DNA of 64,000 nt from Paenibacillus sp. V4I3 (GCF_030817215.1 NZ_JAUSZA010000001.1:7166501-7230500); one strand, 5' to 3'; positions 1-9,070 are shown, numbered from the stretch's first letter. Notes: a model not told the origin generated them from the sequence alone. A program made the numbers and translations.

Positions 1-577
1 CCGAGCATATTTCATCAATATCCAGCATCTCGCCTTTTTTCATCATCAATGGACGAATGCGGTTAATGACTAACTTAGGCGAGGAAATTTTCTCATTTTC
101 CAGCAAACCGATAATGCGGTCAGCATCACGTACAGCCGCGTTCTCCGGGGTAGTAACAACGATCGCTTTGTCTGCTCCGGCTACGGCATTCTTGAAGCCT
201 TGTTCGATGCCAGCTGGACAGTCGATAATGACAAATTCAAAATCTTTTTTGAGCTCCAAAATAATATCCCTTACTTGCTCTGGCGATACGGCATGCTTAT
301 CCTTCGTTTGAGCAGCTGGCAAAAGATAAAGCTCATCAAAGCGCTTATCCTTAATTAAGGCTTGGGGCAAACGGCAGCGGCCTTCTGCAACATCGACAAG
401 ATCATAAATAATACGGTTTTCCAGACCCATGACCACATCAAGATTGCGCAGTCCAATGTCGGTATCTACCATGCAAACTTTTTTCCCTAAAAGCGCTAGT
501 GCCGTTCCAAGATTCGCAGATGTCGTTGTTTTACCAACGCCACCTTTTCCTGAAGTGACGACGATTGCCTCTCCCAT
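1..577 (-). CDS. minD: Septum-site determining protein MinD (partial, C-terminus outside the window)
   Basis: MinD is a membrane-associated ATPase that recruits MinC and confines the division septum to the right place. The first 192 residues are visible. They begin MGEAIVVTSGKGGVGKTT, a deviant Walker A motif at residues 10-17, followed by the switch aspartate region (DTDIGLRNLD) and IIDCPAGIEQG. The gene runs off the left edge, so the C-terminal amphipathic helix cannot be checked. It lies 40 bases downstream of minC on the same strand, as in the mreBCD-minCD operon of Bacillus. Start: the ATG at 577; the leader reads GGGGTGAGAAAAT, a fair ribosome binding site. Identity is secure from the motifs and context. 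Confidence 0.97.
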   Translation of the reverse strand, partial: MGEAIVVTSGKGGVGKTTTSANLGTALALLGKKVCMVDTDIGLRNLDVVMGLENRIIYDLVDVAEGRCRLPQALIKDKRFDELYLLPAAQTKDKHAVSPEQVRDIILELKKDFEFVIIDCPAGIEQGFKNAVAGADKAIVVTTPENAAVRDADRIIGLLENEKISSPKLVINRIRPLMMKKGEMLDIDEICS

Positions 578-617
578 ATTTTCTCACCCCACACGCTATT
601 TTCACATATACAAACGA

Positions 618-1277
618 TTATTTTACATTCGATTCTGGCCAAATACGATGAAGTTGGTGCAGCTTGTCGATTTCCATTTTACCTTCTTTGACATAAGCAA
701 ATTCCATGAATGCCTCGTCGATTCCCCATTCATCTGGTGGACGACTAATGATTCCGGCAATCCTCAGTTGCGTGGGACGCATATGAGAAGCAGCAATAAT
801 CGCTTTCTCATCGCCATCCACCCCCGCATGCGCCATGCCGCGAAGAGACCCCATTATATAAATGTTCCCTGTAGATGTAATCGTTCCGCCAGGATTAACA
901 TCGCCTAAATATAATAAATCACCCTCGTTGTGTAGGGTTTGTCCCGATCGAATCATTCCTTTGAGCGTTGTCATAGAAACCGCAGATTCTTCTGCAGCTT
1001 CCTCTTTAGGCGACTCACTTTCGATTGATTGGATAAGCAGGTTGCCTTTTTGTCTGATGACGGACCGAATTTCTTCCTTCTGTTCATCGGTCGCTTCTCG
1101 GGTGCCTAATTTAACGTGCACATGAATAATCGGTCCAGTCAATATTTGCTGATGCGTTTTCTCAAGCTTGTGCTGCAGCTCTTGCAGCAAAATTTGCCAT
1201 TCGCATGCGTCGTTTAGCAAAAAAACAAGGCCATCCTTGACCCCTTTTATCATCACATGGTGCTTTGTTACAGACAT
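618..1277 (-). CDS. minC: Septum-site determining protein MinC
   Basis: MinC is the FtsZ-antagonising division inhibitor that acts with MinD at the membrane. The product is 219 residues, normal for the family. The N-terminal half is the FtsZ-interacting domain. The C-terminal half (about residues 110-215) is the glycine-rich beta-helix that binds MinD, with runs such as GDVNPGGTITSTGNI and MGSLRGMAHAG. I chose the ATG at 1277 (MSVTKHHV) because GGGAGGT lies 12 bases upstream. An in-frame ATG 10 codons earlier lacks a good site. It sits between mreD and minD in a conserved shape/division operon. Confidence 0.95.
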   Translation of the reverse strand: MSVTKHHVMIKGVKDGLVFLLNDACEWQILLQELQHKLEKTHQQILTGPIIHVHVKLGTREATDEQKEEIRSVIRQKGNLLIQSIESESPKEEAAEESAVSMTTLKGMIRSGQTLHNEGDLLYLGDVNPGGTITSTGNIYIMGSLRGMAHAGVDGDEKAIIAASHMRPTQLRIAGIISRPPDEWGIDEAFMEFAYVKEGKMEIDKLHQLHRIWPESNVK

Positions 1278-1349
1278 AATTGCGCTACGACCTCCCAACC
1301 TATACATTTCGGTTCATGTCCCGGATTCTCCTGCCTAGAGCCTGGAAAA

Positions 1350-1877
1350 TTAATCTTCGTTTCCGGACGTCACATTCCGCTTTCCTTCAAGCAGCTTGCG
1401 GATGGGAACGTAGCAAATCAAGGCGATTAGCAGATTAAATAGAACACTTGGAAGCATGTAATGGGTGAGAGCAAACTTCAAATCAATATCAATAAGCTTG
1501 AACAACCGATTGATACCATAATTAATAAACTCAAACAAGAGTAAACCAACGCCTGTTATGAGTAAGTTATAAAAAATCAAATTAGGCTGCCTTCGCTGCG
1601 CCAATCCGGCCAAATAGCCAGTAAGCCCCATGCCGAAGGAGTATACACCTAGCATCGATCCATAATAATTAAAGTCGTGCAATAGTCCGAACAATAGCCC
1701 ATAAATTAATGCGGTATGACGATGATGAAAAAGTCCGATAAACAAAATGAATACAAGTGTTAAATGGGGTGTAACATTAACGCTAGATTGCCATGCTGAA
1801 GGGATCAGCCAAATAAGCAAGGTTCCTTGCAAGATAAACAAACCGAGTAGAATGAGCCACAACAGATGTCGAGTCAC
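1350..1877 (-). CDS. mreD: Rod shape-determining protein MreD
   Basis: MreD is an integral membrane component of the elongasome that helps MreC and MreB organise side-wall synthesis. The 175-residue product is very hydrophobic, with about five membrane spans (for example LLWLILLGLFILQGTLLIWL at the N-terminus). It carries the family feature GLLFGLLHDFNYYGSMLGVY around residues 60-80. The start is a GTG at 1877, preceded by GAGGTGAGCC close to the mreC stop, so translation is probably coupled. Membrane topology and position between mreC and minC make the call firm, although MreD sequences diverge. Confidence 0.93.
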   Translation of the reverse strand: MTRHLLWLILLGLFILQGTLLIWLIPSAWQSSVNVTPHLTLVFILFIGLFHHRHTALIYGLLFGLLHDFNYYGSMLGVYSFGMGLTGYLAGLAQRRQPNLIFYNLLITGVGLLLFEFINYGINRLFKLIDIDLKFALTHYMLPSVLFNLLIALICYVPIRKLLEGKRNVTSGNED

Positions 1878-1890
1878 TTAAAGGCTCACC

Positions 1891-2751
1891 TCATTTCACT
1901 TCCGGGACTTCGACAACAAACACTTCACGAATATGGTTGAACGAAGCTTTGGGCTTCACCATAACCTTGTATGTAATGCCGAATTCCCCTGGACCGATGG
2001 AAGAGATTGTCCCAACCTCAATGCCCTTAGGAAATACTTGCCCCATGCCTGATGTGATGATTGTGTCTCCGACCTTCATATCGTCAGCATTTTCGACCTT
2101 ATTCATCACAAACTCGCCCGTTTTGGAATAGGACTCAATCACCCCGAAAGGTGGATTCGCACTTCCTTTCACAGTAACAGCAATCGCCTTAGAGTTATTG
2201 TCGGTATCATTCATTTCGGTGAGTAATTGAACATTAGAGTGAAAACCAAACACCTTACTTACCCTGCCGACCAACCCATCTACGGTCATGACCGCCATAT
2301 TCTCCTTGATACCATCTTTATCGCCTAAATTAATCGTAACCGTGCTATTATACGGATCCGGATCAATGGTTACAACCTCAGCAATACGATACGTATACAC
2401 GTTAGCCTGACGCTGTCTTTCTGTAAAGCCAAGAGCCTCCATTAACCGCTTGTTTTGTGATTCTAGCTCATTCAGCCGCTGTGTATCTCGTGCATACTGC
2501 GTAAGAGTCAGTTTCAGCGTCTTATTTTCCTCGTAGATGACTCTTAGCTGCCGGATATCTTCGAAGAAACCCGCTACCTGCGCAGCGGGCTTGTAGAAGA
2601 GTCCTTGTGTCCATGATACCGAGTCTTTAACAAATTTCTCCGGCCACGTCATGGGTGCCCGGTTCCCGAGTGTCAGTCCCATCAATATAAAGAAGCAGAC
2701 TAGACCGAACATCAGAAAAATCAACCTCTTGTTGCCCATAAATTTAAACAA
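1891..2751 (-). CDS. mreC: Rod shape-determining protein MreC
   Basis: MreC is a bitopic membrane protein that scaffolds the elongation machinery outside the membrane. The product is 286 residues. It has one N-terminal transmembrane helix (about residues 8-26), a coiled coil around 65-110 (EENKTLKLTLTQYARDTQRL), and two beta-barrel domains with typical stretches such as VTIDPDPYNSTVTINLGDKD and VGDTIITSGMGQVFPKGIEV. The start is a TTG at 2751 with AGAAGGTG five to six bases upstream. It follows mreB by about 20 bases and precedes mreD, the standard order. Confidence 0.95.
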   Translation of the reverse strand: MFKFMGNKRLIFLMFGLVCFFILMGLTLGNRAPMTWPEKFVKDSVSWTQGLFYKPAAQVAGFFEDIRQLRVIYEENKTLKLTLTQYARDTQRLNELESQNKRLMEALGFTERQRQANVYTYRIAEVVTIDPDPYNSTVTINLGDKDGIKENMAVMTVDGLVGRVSKVFGFHSNVQLLTEMNDTDNNSKAIAVTVKGSANPPFGVIESYSKTGEFVMNKVENADDMKVGDTIITSGMGQVFPKGIEVGTISSIGPGEFGITYKVMVKPKASFNHIREVFVVEVPEVK

Positions 2752-2772
2752 ATTAGCACCTTCTAACGAATA

Positions 2773-3808
2773 TTAACGCTTATATCTCGAACTGGATCCT
2801 GATCTGTTCTTGAACAAATGGATATTTTCCAAAGCGCGACCCGTTCCAATCGCCACACAATCTAGCGGATTATCAGCGACGAGTACTGGCATTCCGGTTT
2901 CTCTGGCAAGCAGACGGTCAAGATTACGCAATAAGCCGCCGCCGCCCGTAAGAACAATCCCCCGATCCATGATATCCGCTGATAATTCAGGCGGGCACTT
3001 CTCGAGAGTAACCTTCACAGCCTCAACGATCGCATTCACCGTGTCCATCAACGATTCCGTAATTTCATGCGAAGTAACGCTTAGCGTTTTCGGTAATCCG
3101 GAAACAAGATCGCGTCCTCGTATTTCGAGAGACTCTGGCTTGTCCATCGGAAGTGCCGACCCGATTTCCATCTTAAGCGTTTCGGATGTACGTTCCCCGA
3201 TCATCAAATTATACGTTCGTTTAATGTATTGAATGATGGCTTCGTCCATTTCATCGCCTGCGATACGGATGGAACGGCTCGTTACAATCCCTCCAAGAGA
3301 GATGACAGCAACCTCCGTTGTTCCTCCTCCAATGTCGACAACCATGCTTCCAGTTGGTTCCCAGACGGGAAGGTCGGCACCAATCGCTGCTGCGAAAGGT
3401 TCTTCAATCGTGTAAGCTTCGCGTGCTCCAGCCTGCTTCGTCGCATCTTCAACAGCACGCTTCTCAACAGCCTGTGATGCCCGAAGGCACACAAACCATA
3501 ACATTGGGGTGACGCGGGAACAACCAACGCTGCTTCTGTGCTTGTCTTAAGAAGTAACGAATCATCGTCGCGGTCGTCTCGAAATCAGCGATAACCCCAT
3601 CCTTCATCGGGCGAATTGCACGAATGTTGCCTGGTGTACGACCGATCATTTTTTTAGCGGCGTCTCCGACAGCCTCGATTGTTTTTGTATCAGTACGTAG
3701 AGCAACCACGGACGGCTCCCTAACGACAATTCCTCTGCCTTTTACATAAACCAGTGTATTCGCTGTACCTAAATCAATTCCTAAGTCTTTCGTAAAACCA
3801 CCGAACAT
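2773..3808 (-). pseudogene. mreB: Rod shape-determining protein MreB, interrupted by one extra base
   Basis: MreB is the bacterial actin homologue that directs lateral wall synthesis. Translation from the ATG at 3808 (RBS AAAGGAG) gives the MreB N-terminus with the phosphate-1 motif DLGTANTLVYVKG, but stops after VCVPSGITGC. The remainder, from AVEKRAVEDATKQAG through DIGGGTTEVAVISLGG to the C-terminus, continues in another frame. Removing one base of the CC pair at 3471-3472 restores VPSGITAVEKRAVED and an uninterrupted protein of 344 residues, the usual length. Both halves are otherwise perfectly conserved and flanked by radC and mreC. Since the gene is normally important in rods, a base-calling error is more likely than a real null allele. 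Confidence 0.93.
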
Positions 3809-3844
3809 GGCAGTTGCTCCTTTCCTATTGCGTTATCTATTATA

Positions 3845-4534
3845 TTACATAAAGCCTTGTTCCTTCAAACTTATGAATCTCTGATCACCAATGATAACAT
3901 GATCAAGCACTTCAATACCAATTATAGTTCCTGCCTCCATAAGACGATGCGTGAGCTGAATATCCTCCGGACTTGGAGTTGGATCACCGCTAGGATGATT
4001 GTGTACACAAATGATCGAAGCACTGCTGCGCTTGATTGCCGCGCGAAACACTTCACGAGGATGAACAATGGACGCATTTAGGCTGCCCATCGATAATGTT
4101 TCCTGTGCAAGCAAATGGTTCTTCGTATTGAGAAATAAGCAAACGAAATGTTCTTTCTGCAAATAGCGAAGATCTTCACTTACCAAATCTGCGATATCCT
4201 TGGGAGATCGAATCGTAACTCGCTCCGCAAATGTACTCTTAGCCAGTCTGCGTCCGAGCTCAATCCCGGCTTGAATTTGTAAAGCCTTCGCATCGCCGAT
4301 TCCCTTGATTTGCGTAAGCTGGTCTTTGCTCATGTCAACAAGGCTGCGCAGCCCGCCGCTTTCACTTAATATACGACCTGCTAGACGCAGTGCTGACTCC
4401 GACACCGTCCCTGTTCGAAGTAAAATGGCTAGGAGTTCTGCATGACTTAATGCACCTGCTCCATATTGGAGCATTCGCTCTCTAGGTCTTTCCTCCTGCG
4501 GTACTTCTCGTAGCATCAAGCTTGTGACTTCCAT
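3845..4534 (-). CDS. radC: RadC family JAB/MPN-domain protein
   Basis: This is a RadC/YsxA-type protein of 229 residues. Its cellular role is unsettled in the literature despite the historical DNA-repair name. An N-terminal UPF0758-type segment (PRERMLQYGAGALSHAELLA) is followed by a helix-hairpin-helix near residues 55-90 (QIKGIGDAKALQIQAG). The C-terminal JAB1/MPN domain has the metal-binding signature VHNHPSGDPTPSPED, typical of zinc isopeptidases. The start ATG at 4534 is preceded by AGAGGGG. It lies directly upstream of mreB, as in Bacillus subtilis. Confidence 0.93.
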   Translation of the reverse strand: MEVTSLMLREVPQEERPRERMLQYGAGALSHAELLAILLRTGTVSESALRLAGRILSESGGLRSLVDMSKDQLTQIKGIGDAKALQIQAGIELGRRLAKSTFAERVTIRSPKDIADLVSEDLRYLQKEHFVCLFLNTKNHLLAQETLSMGSLNASIVHPREVFRAAIKRSSASIICVHNHPSGDPTPSPEDIQLTHRLMEAGTIIGIEVLDHVIIGDQRFISLKEQGFM

Positions 4535-4611
4535 GAATTCCCCTCTTTCGTTATGTAGGTTGTGTTACTTAAACGCATCCCATTCATATGGATAAGTGCT
4601 CATAAAACAAA

Positions 4612-4652
4612 ATAAAGCCCGCAGATTTGTAAGATCCGAGGGCTTCTAGGAC
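4612..4652 (-). terminator. Weak terminator after the Rrf2 regulator gene
   Basis: Read on the minus strand, AAGCCC and GGGCTT flank a partly paired loop and are followed by TTATTTTG. The stem overlaps the stop codon of the Rrf2-family gene. The T tract is imperfect, so termination may be partial. Confidence 0.5.
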
Positions 4653-5095
4653 AATTGCTCTTTATTCGATTGTGGACACTCGAACGCTCTGATTTGTTCC
4701 AGCATACTGCCGATGGTATGTCCATCAAAGTATATTTCCATCTGCTTCTCTGCGTCAATGAAAACCTTCCCCATCAATAGATCCATTTTGGATGATATGA
4801 CGCAGGGCTTATTCTCATCACCAGAGCACCAGCTCGGTTTCAAGGAACCTTGACAAGTTAATCGGTAAATTTCGCCGAGTGTCACCTCGTTCGGGTTGCA
4901 GCTAAGTATGAATCCGCCACCGATTCCTTCTTTGGTCGAAACGTAACCTGCTTTTCGTAGAAAGCCCATAACTTTACGTATACGAGCAGAATGGGTAGAT
5001 ACATTCACAGCAATTTCTTCGCTGGTTGCCATATGATCCGGTAAATGAGCCAGAAATACGAGACTGTGGACGGCTATTGTAAATTCGCTGTTCAT
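4646..5095 (-). CDS. Rrf2-family transcriptional regulator with three cysteines
   Basis: Rrf2 proteins are small winged-helix regulators that often sense redox state, NO or iron-sulfur status. This one has 149 residues. The N-terminal winged helix contains ATSEEIAVNVSTHSARIRKVM and the wing KEGIGGGFILS. The central part carries three cysteines in a CX8CX7C arrangement (about residues 84-101). This resembles cluster-ligating members such as NsrR and IscR in principle, though the spacing is not identical to either. The start is the ATG at 5095, with GGGAGG eight bases upstream. An in-frame TTG two codons earlier is too close to that site. A promoter with an inverted repeat lies immediately upstream, suggesting autoregulation. 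The target genes are not evident. Confidence 0.85.
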   Translation of the reverse strand: MNSEFTIAVHSLVFLAHLPDHMATSEEIAVNVSTHSARIRKVMGFLRKAGYVSTKEGIGGGFILSCNPNEVTLGEIYRLTCQGSLKPSWCSGDENKPCVISSKMDLLMGKVFIDAEKQMEIYFDGHTIGSMLEQIRAFECPQSNKEQLS

Positions 5096-5140
5096 GGCCA
5101 ATACCTCCCTGAAGAATGCGAAGTCATGTCGCTTACTGTC

Positions 5141-5169
5141 ATTGTAACCGTTACAGATTACACAGTCAA
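5141..5169 (-). promoter_or_regulatory. Promoter of the Rrf2 gene with overlapping palindromic operator
   Basis: On the minus strand TTGACT (plus 5164-5169) is separated by exactly 17 bases from TACAAT (plus 5141-5146), a good housekeeping promoter. A perfect inverted repeat TGTAAC-C-GTTACA (5143-5155) overlaps the -10 box, an ideal position for repression by the gene's own Rrf2 product. The operator role is inference. Confidence 0.65.
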
Positions 5170-5215
5170 TGTATGAGTCCTACTTTGGACATAAATTCCA
5201 GCTAGGATCTGATAA

Positions 5216-5818
5216 CTATAGAACTTGAATTTCAAAGCTTAGTAACAGATCACTGAGCAGAGAAAGCGGCAATCCAACAACAGTAAAGTAATCACCTTCA
5301 ATAGATTCTACGATCGTTGCTCCGATCCCTTGAATCGCATAGGAGCCTGCTTTATCCTTAGGTTCGCCTGTGGCAATATAACGTAGAATTTGTGCGTCAG
5401 ACATGATCTTCATCTTCACATGTGTCACACGATGAGAGACAACCTGCTTACCTGTAGCCGCATCCACACAAGCAACTCCACTGTAAACCTGATGCGTACT
5501 GCCTTGCAATGCTTTAAGCATCCTGAAAGAATCCTGTTCATCCACCGGTTTACCTAAAACTTCATCTTGATAGACAACAACGGTGTCAGATCCGATGATG
5601 ATTCCTTCTTTTTCACTGGCTTCAAGCATTTCAAGAACAGTTAAGGCTTTACGCAAAGAGAGCACTTCTACGAGCTCAGCAGGCGATATTTTTTCTTCGA
5701 CGGTCTCATCTGCGTCACTCACTCGAATGATATAGGGTAAACCAAGTGATTGAATAAGTTCCTGCCTCCGCGGTGAAGACGAAGCAAGAATAAGTCTTTG
5801 TTTAGGGGAATGACTCAA
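5216..5818 (-). CDS. maf: Maf-family nucleoside triphosphate pyrophosphatase
   Basis: Maf proteins hydrolyse dTTP, UTP or modified nucleotides to monophosphates (house-cleaning). They were first linked to septum inhibition. The 200-residue product carries the signature LILASSSPRRQELI near the N-terminus, a central SDTVV region with the catalytic aspartate, and YSGVACVDAATG. I prefer the TTG at 5818 (MSHSPKQR): TAGGAG lies nine bases upstream, whereas the TTG at 5827 is only one base from that site. The neighbours maf-radC-mreB keep the Bacillus order, here with an Rrf2 gene inserted. Confidence 0.93.
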   Translation of the reverse strand: MSHSPKQRLILASSSPRRQELIQSLGLPYIIRVSDADETVEEKISPAELVEVLSLRKALTVLEMLEASEKEGIIIGSDTVVVYQDEVLGKPVDEQDSFRMLKALQGSTHQVYSGVACVDAATGKQVVSHRVTHVKMKIMSDAQILRYIATGEPKDKAGSYAIQGIGATIVESIEGDYFTVVGLPLSLLSDLLLSFEIQVL

Positions 5819-5875
5819 AAGAAACAACTCCTAGCTGATTGTAATATTTAATAAGGCTTTCCAAATGCAATCCAG

Positions 5876-6118
5876 TTACACCTTACGATACAGGAGGTAC
5901 GCCCCCACTAATCCAAGAATACTGCACAGGTTTAGTTTCACCAAAAGATGGAACTCATATTTCACGACTTGTAAATCCGCTTTGGGCTCCCATGAAATTT
6001 GCGCCGTTTTGGTCAAAAATGCGAGAGCAGGCACTGCAGCCAGCAGCTGGCCTATGATAATCCCGGTAATTAAACCGACGATTAAAAATACGATCAATGT
6101 GAAGGTACCTTTTTTCAT
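5876..6118 (-). CDS. DUF4321 small membrane protein
   Basis: An 80-residue protein with two predicted transmembrane helices (TFTLIVFLIVGLITGIIIGQ near the N-terminus and SILGLVGAYLLYR at the C-terminus). It matches the pattern of DUF4321 proteins that lie beside maf in Paenibacillaceae. No function is known. The ATG at 6118 has AGAGG nine bases upstream and is preferred to the ATG at 6127, which abuts that sequence. It is separated from maf by about 58 bases and probably co-transcribed. A TATAAT at plus 6150-6155 with TTGGAA 18 bases upstream could be its promoter. Confidence 0.8.
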   Translation of the reverse strand: MKKGTFTLIVFLIVGLITGIIIGQLLAAVPALAFLTKTAQISWEPKADLQVVKYEFHLLVKLNLCSILGLVGAYLLYRKV

Positions 6119-6264
6119 TCCAGTCATCCTCTCTTTATGTACAAGCCCTATTATACGGGTAGACTCTTCTTTTTTCCAAGTAAAAATAGGATAGGTTGGT
6201 GATTCTTACCAGATTACAACGTAAGCCGATCCTAGTAAGATAGTTAGCGGAGGTATTTCAACTT

Positions 6265-7510
6265 ATGACTCTACTTAAAAGACTTATCCTTTTATCCTTC
6301 ATACTTACATTTGCATTTCCTTATCAAGCATTCGCTTACAAAGTTGTCCTGGATGCCGGACATGGTGGTAGTGATCCTGGCGCAACCGGTGTAAACGGTC
6401 TTCGTGAAAAAGATGTCAATTGGGACATCACCCAGAAGGTACGGGACGAGCTAGTCGCAAAAGGTTACGAAGTCGTCTTAACAAGAACAGATGACTCCTA
6501 TTGGTCACTCGCACAGCGCGTCGAATTTACAAATACGCTGCAAGCGGATTTATTCGTATCTATCCACGCCAATGCGCATCCGGACGGCAAAACGAAAGGA
6601 ACTATGGTTCTCTACTACGACAATGATTATCCACAAGAAGATTATCCAGCAAGTGATACGATGAAACAATTAACTCCGTATAATAAAGACCTCGCACAGC
6701 ATGTTTTGGATTCTCTACTAGCTGCTGCCGGCACCAAAAACTTAGGTCTCATTCCAAGTGCCGTTTATGTAGCCCGAATGGGAACGATTCCGAGTATTCT
6801 CGTGGAGACGGCCTTTCTTAGCCAAACAAGCGACGCTGCTTTGCTTGCAAGCGATTCCGTTCGGTCTAAAATGGCTGCAGGTATTGCTGATGGTATCGCT
6901 GCCTACTCGCCGCCCCTGTTCACAGATTCACTTGATCATTGGGCAAGAGAAGCGATCATGCGGATGAAAAAATAAAGGTATTATTGAAGGTATTGCTAAT
7001 CGTTATGAACCGGAACGTGCGTTAACAAGAGCAGAATTTCTCACATTAATGGATCGGGTATTTACGTTCAGCAAGTTGAAAGCCGTCTGTGAGCCGAGCA
7101 ATACTGTGACATCCATCGTTTACGGCTGCCAATCTCCGGCTGAGCAAAGTTACATAGACTTGCCGTCTTCCCATTGGGCGAGCCCTGTATTTACTAAAGC
7201 CAAAAACTTAAACCTCCTGCAGGGCTACTCCGATGGAACGATTCGACCGAATCAATCGATTACGAGAGGTGAAGTCGCTTTTCTCTTCGATCGTCTTTTA
7301 CAAATGTCGTCTTCCACAACAAATAACCAGCCTGCTGTAGTATCATCCGCATCATTCAATGATGTACCTGAGACATTATGGAGTGCTAAGGCCATTTATG
7401 CGCTAAGAAATAAGGGCATCATTGATGGTATAACGGATACCGCGTTTAAACCTAGTCAAACCATTACCCGTGCAGAGATTGCGGCTATGCTCAATCGCTA
7501 CTACAAATAA
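6265..7510 (+). pseudogene. N-acetylmuramoyl-L-alanine amidase with three SLH domains, interrupted by one extra base
   Basis: A secreted peptidoglycan amidase (Amidase_3) that would cut the MurNAc-L-Ala bond. A signal peptide (about residues 1-24) is followed by the zinc-binding motif LDAGHGGSDPGATG, the SIHANAH motif and a catalytic VETAFLS near residues 25-215. Translation then stops at 6973 inside an SLH domain. Changing the A6 run at 6967-6972 to A5 restores RMKNKGIIEGI and opens one protein of 414 residues with three C-terminal SLH domains. These domains anchor proteins to pyruvylated secondary wall polymers. The start ATG has GGAGG 11 bases upstream. The gene stands alone on the plus strand between divergent and convergent neighbours. 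Confidence 0.88.
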
Positions 7511-7558
7511 AAAGCAGTGTGTCCAAACTCCTGAGAGTTTTGGTCACACTGCTTTTTT
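7511..7558. terminator. Bidirectional terminator between the amidase and the SPOR protein
   Basis: AAGCAGTGTG at the left and CACACTGCTT at the right flank a loop with further pairing. A runs precede and T runs follow the hairpin, so it can serve both convergent genes. Confidence 0.85.
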
Positions 7559-7559
7559 A

Positions 7560-8909
7560 TTAGGATACGCTGATTTTCTTAAGCAGCTCTCTTTGAGCAA
7601 TAATGTACTGCATCATGGATGATTGAGCTTGCCAAAGCATAGCCGTAGAAGGACTCTTCTTGTACTCTTCCATCGATTGAACCGCGCTGTTGATCGATGT
7701 AGTCATTTTTTGCACGAATAGCTTCGTGTCATCACCTACCCCCTCGCCCATCGAGGCCGACAATGTCGTAAGCAGCTGATGCGAAGAGCGAATCGATTGC
7801 AGCGACGTTTCAGCAAGCGGGGTTGGCTTCGTCTCAGCCAAATGAACAAGCGCTAATCCATTGATCGTATTCACTAATTTATCACCTTCGGCAATGAAGG
7901 TTGGAACCGACTCCGGTTTCGGGCCGCTCCAACGAATGCCTGTAGCCGCGGGGATATCCACATTTTTCATATAAACCTCAATGGTTTTATCTGTTGTTTG
8001 CAGTTGTTCTCTTAATGCGAGAGCGTCATCTCGGTTTTTGGCAAATCCGACGAATACGGTTAGCTTATCTGTCGTGTCAAGGGCAGTGGCTAACCCTTTC
8101 TTCTTCAGGGTTTCTTGGATAGCTTGAGCTCCCTGTAAGGTACTATATACACCATTTTGAAGGAAAGTATACGATTTTGCAGGAATTTGAACCGCTGTGA
8201 CAGCTGAGGCAGAAGCCGGAATGGCAGGCGCTTGATCTGCAGTCGTTTTAGTTGCTCCTGTTGGCGCTTTCGATGGGACTGCTGCTTGTACATTGGGCGA
8301 AGGAACTGTTATCGTATTTTTAATCGATGCCGTATCTTTGGTATCACGATCGCTTGAAAACATGGAGAGAACAAAGAAACCAAACGCAATACCCGTCACC
8401 ACCGCTCCTGCCACTGATGTTGCAATTCGAATCCACGGTGTACCAGATGATTTCGCGTATCTGGCACCTGTCCCCGGTTCCTTATAGGGTTCCTTAGACG
8501 TCCAGGTTGACCACTCATCCCGATGTCTGTCAGAAGTAGGCTCTGCTCTCTCTGTTGACGGATTTCTAACAGCTGAATTCTCACGGGCTTCCTGTGACTC
8601 ACGAATGATCCGTTCCACTCGCTCACCTTCCGACTCAATCGGACTGTTCCAGCTTCCAAAATCCGTCGTGAACGTATTTAAAGCATGAGGTTCAAATAAA
8701 TGTTCGACTTGCTCCCTCTCCGCTTGATGATAAGGAGTAACCTCATCCGACGTATGACGGTCTATCGTAGAATCTATAACCTTAAACTCTTCCTGATAGA
8801 GTGGTATCACTTTCTCCTCTTGATCGGGTACTCGCGATGCTCTACGGTTTGATTCCGACCTTTCCTGTAGATCGAAACGGTAGGTTATTCTTGCTTTATT
8901 CTTGTTCAT
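7560..8909 (-). CDS. SPOR-domain protein, SpoIIB-like
   Basis: A 449-residue bitopic membrane protein. A charged cytoplasmic region (1-158) is followed by one transmembrane helix (about 160-184), then an Ala/Pro/Thr-rich linker. A SPOR-like domain spans about 246-320 (YTFLQNGVYSTLQGAQAI...VFVGFAKNRDDAL), and a helical C-terminal tail follows. SPOR domains bind denuded septal glycan. It lies between folC/murC and maf, where Bacillus subtilis has spoIIB, a SPOR protein needed for engulfment. An orthologous role is therefore likely but inferred from position and architecture. It ends at a shared terminator with the convergent amidase. Confidence 0.75.
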   Translation of the reverse strand: MNKNKARITYRFDLQERSESNRRASRVPDQEEKVIPLYQEEFKVIDSTIDRHTSDEVTPYHQAEREQVEHLFEPHALNTFTTDFGSWNSPIESEGERVERIIRESQEARENSAVRNPSTERAEPTSDRHRDEWSTWTSKEPYKEPGTGARYAKSSGTPWIRIATSVAGAVVTGIAFGFFVLSMFSSDRDTKDTASIKNTITVPSPNVQAAVPSKAPTGATKTTADQAPAIPASASAVTAVQIPAKSYTFLQNGVYSTLQGAQAIQETLKKKGLATALDTTDKLTVFVGFAKNRDDALALREQLQTTDKTIEVYMKNVDIPAATGIRWSGPKPESVPTFIAEGDKLVNTINGLALVHLAETKPTPLAETSLQSIRSSHQLLTTLSASMGEGVGDDTKLFVQKMTTSINSAVQSMEEYKKSPSTAMLWQAQSSMMQYIIAQRELLKKISVS

Positions 8910-9023
8910 CTCTCAATCACTCCTCGTAATATTTATTTGGAAACGGGCATAGCGCCGCGTCGTCTTGTCCAAATCTTCTGTTACTAGATTATGATAGAGA
9001 GAACCCCATTATGTTTCTTTCAT

Positions 9024-9070
9024 CAAAAAAAGACCGCCTCCAGCCGTTTGGCTTGCAGCGATCTTTTTTC
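9024..9070 (-). terminator. Terminator after murC
   Basis: On the minus strand AAAAAAGATCGCTGC pairs imperfectly with GGCGGTCTTTTTTT around a stem built from AGCC and GGCT. A long T tract follows. It overlaps the end of murC. Confidence 0.75.

Noticed and set aside
862..1125. Plus-strand open frame opposite minC
   Set aside because: Antisense shadow of a conserved gene with no ribosome binding site.
618..1307. Longer MinC start ten codons upstream
   Set aside because: The ribosome binding site fits the ATG at 1277, and the extra residues are not MinC-like.
3464..3504. Programmed frameshift in mreB
   Set aside because: No slippery heptamer or downstream structure is seen, and MreB is not known to use one.
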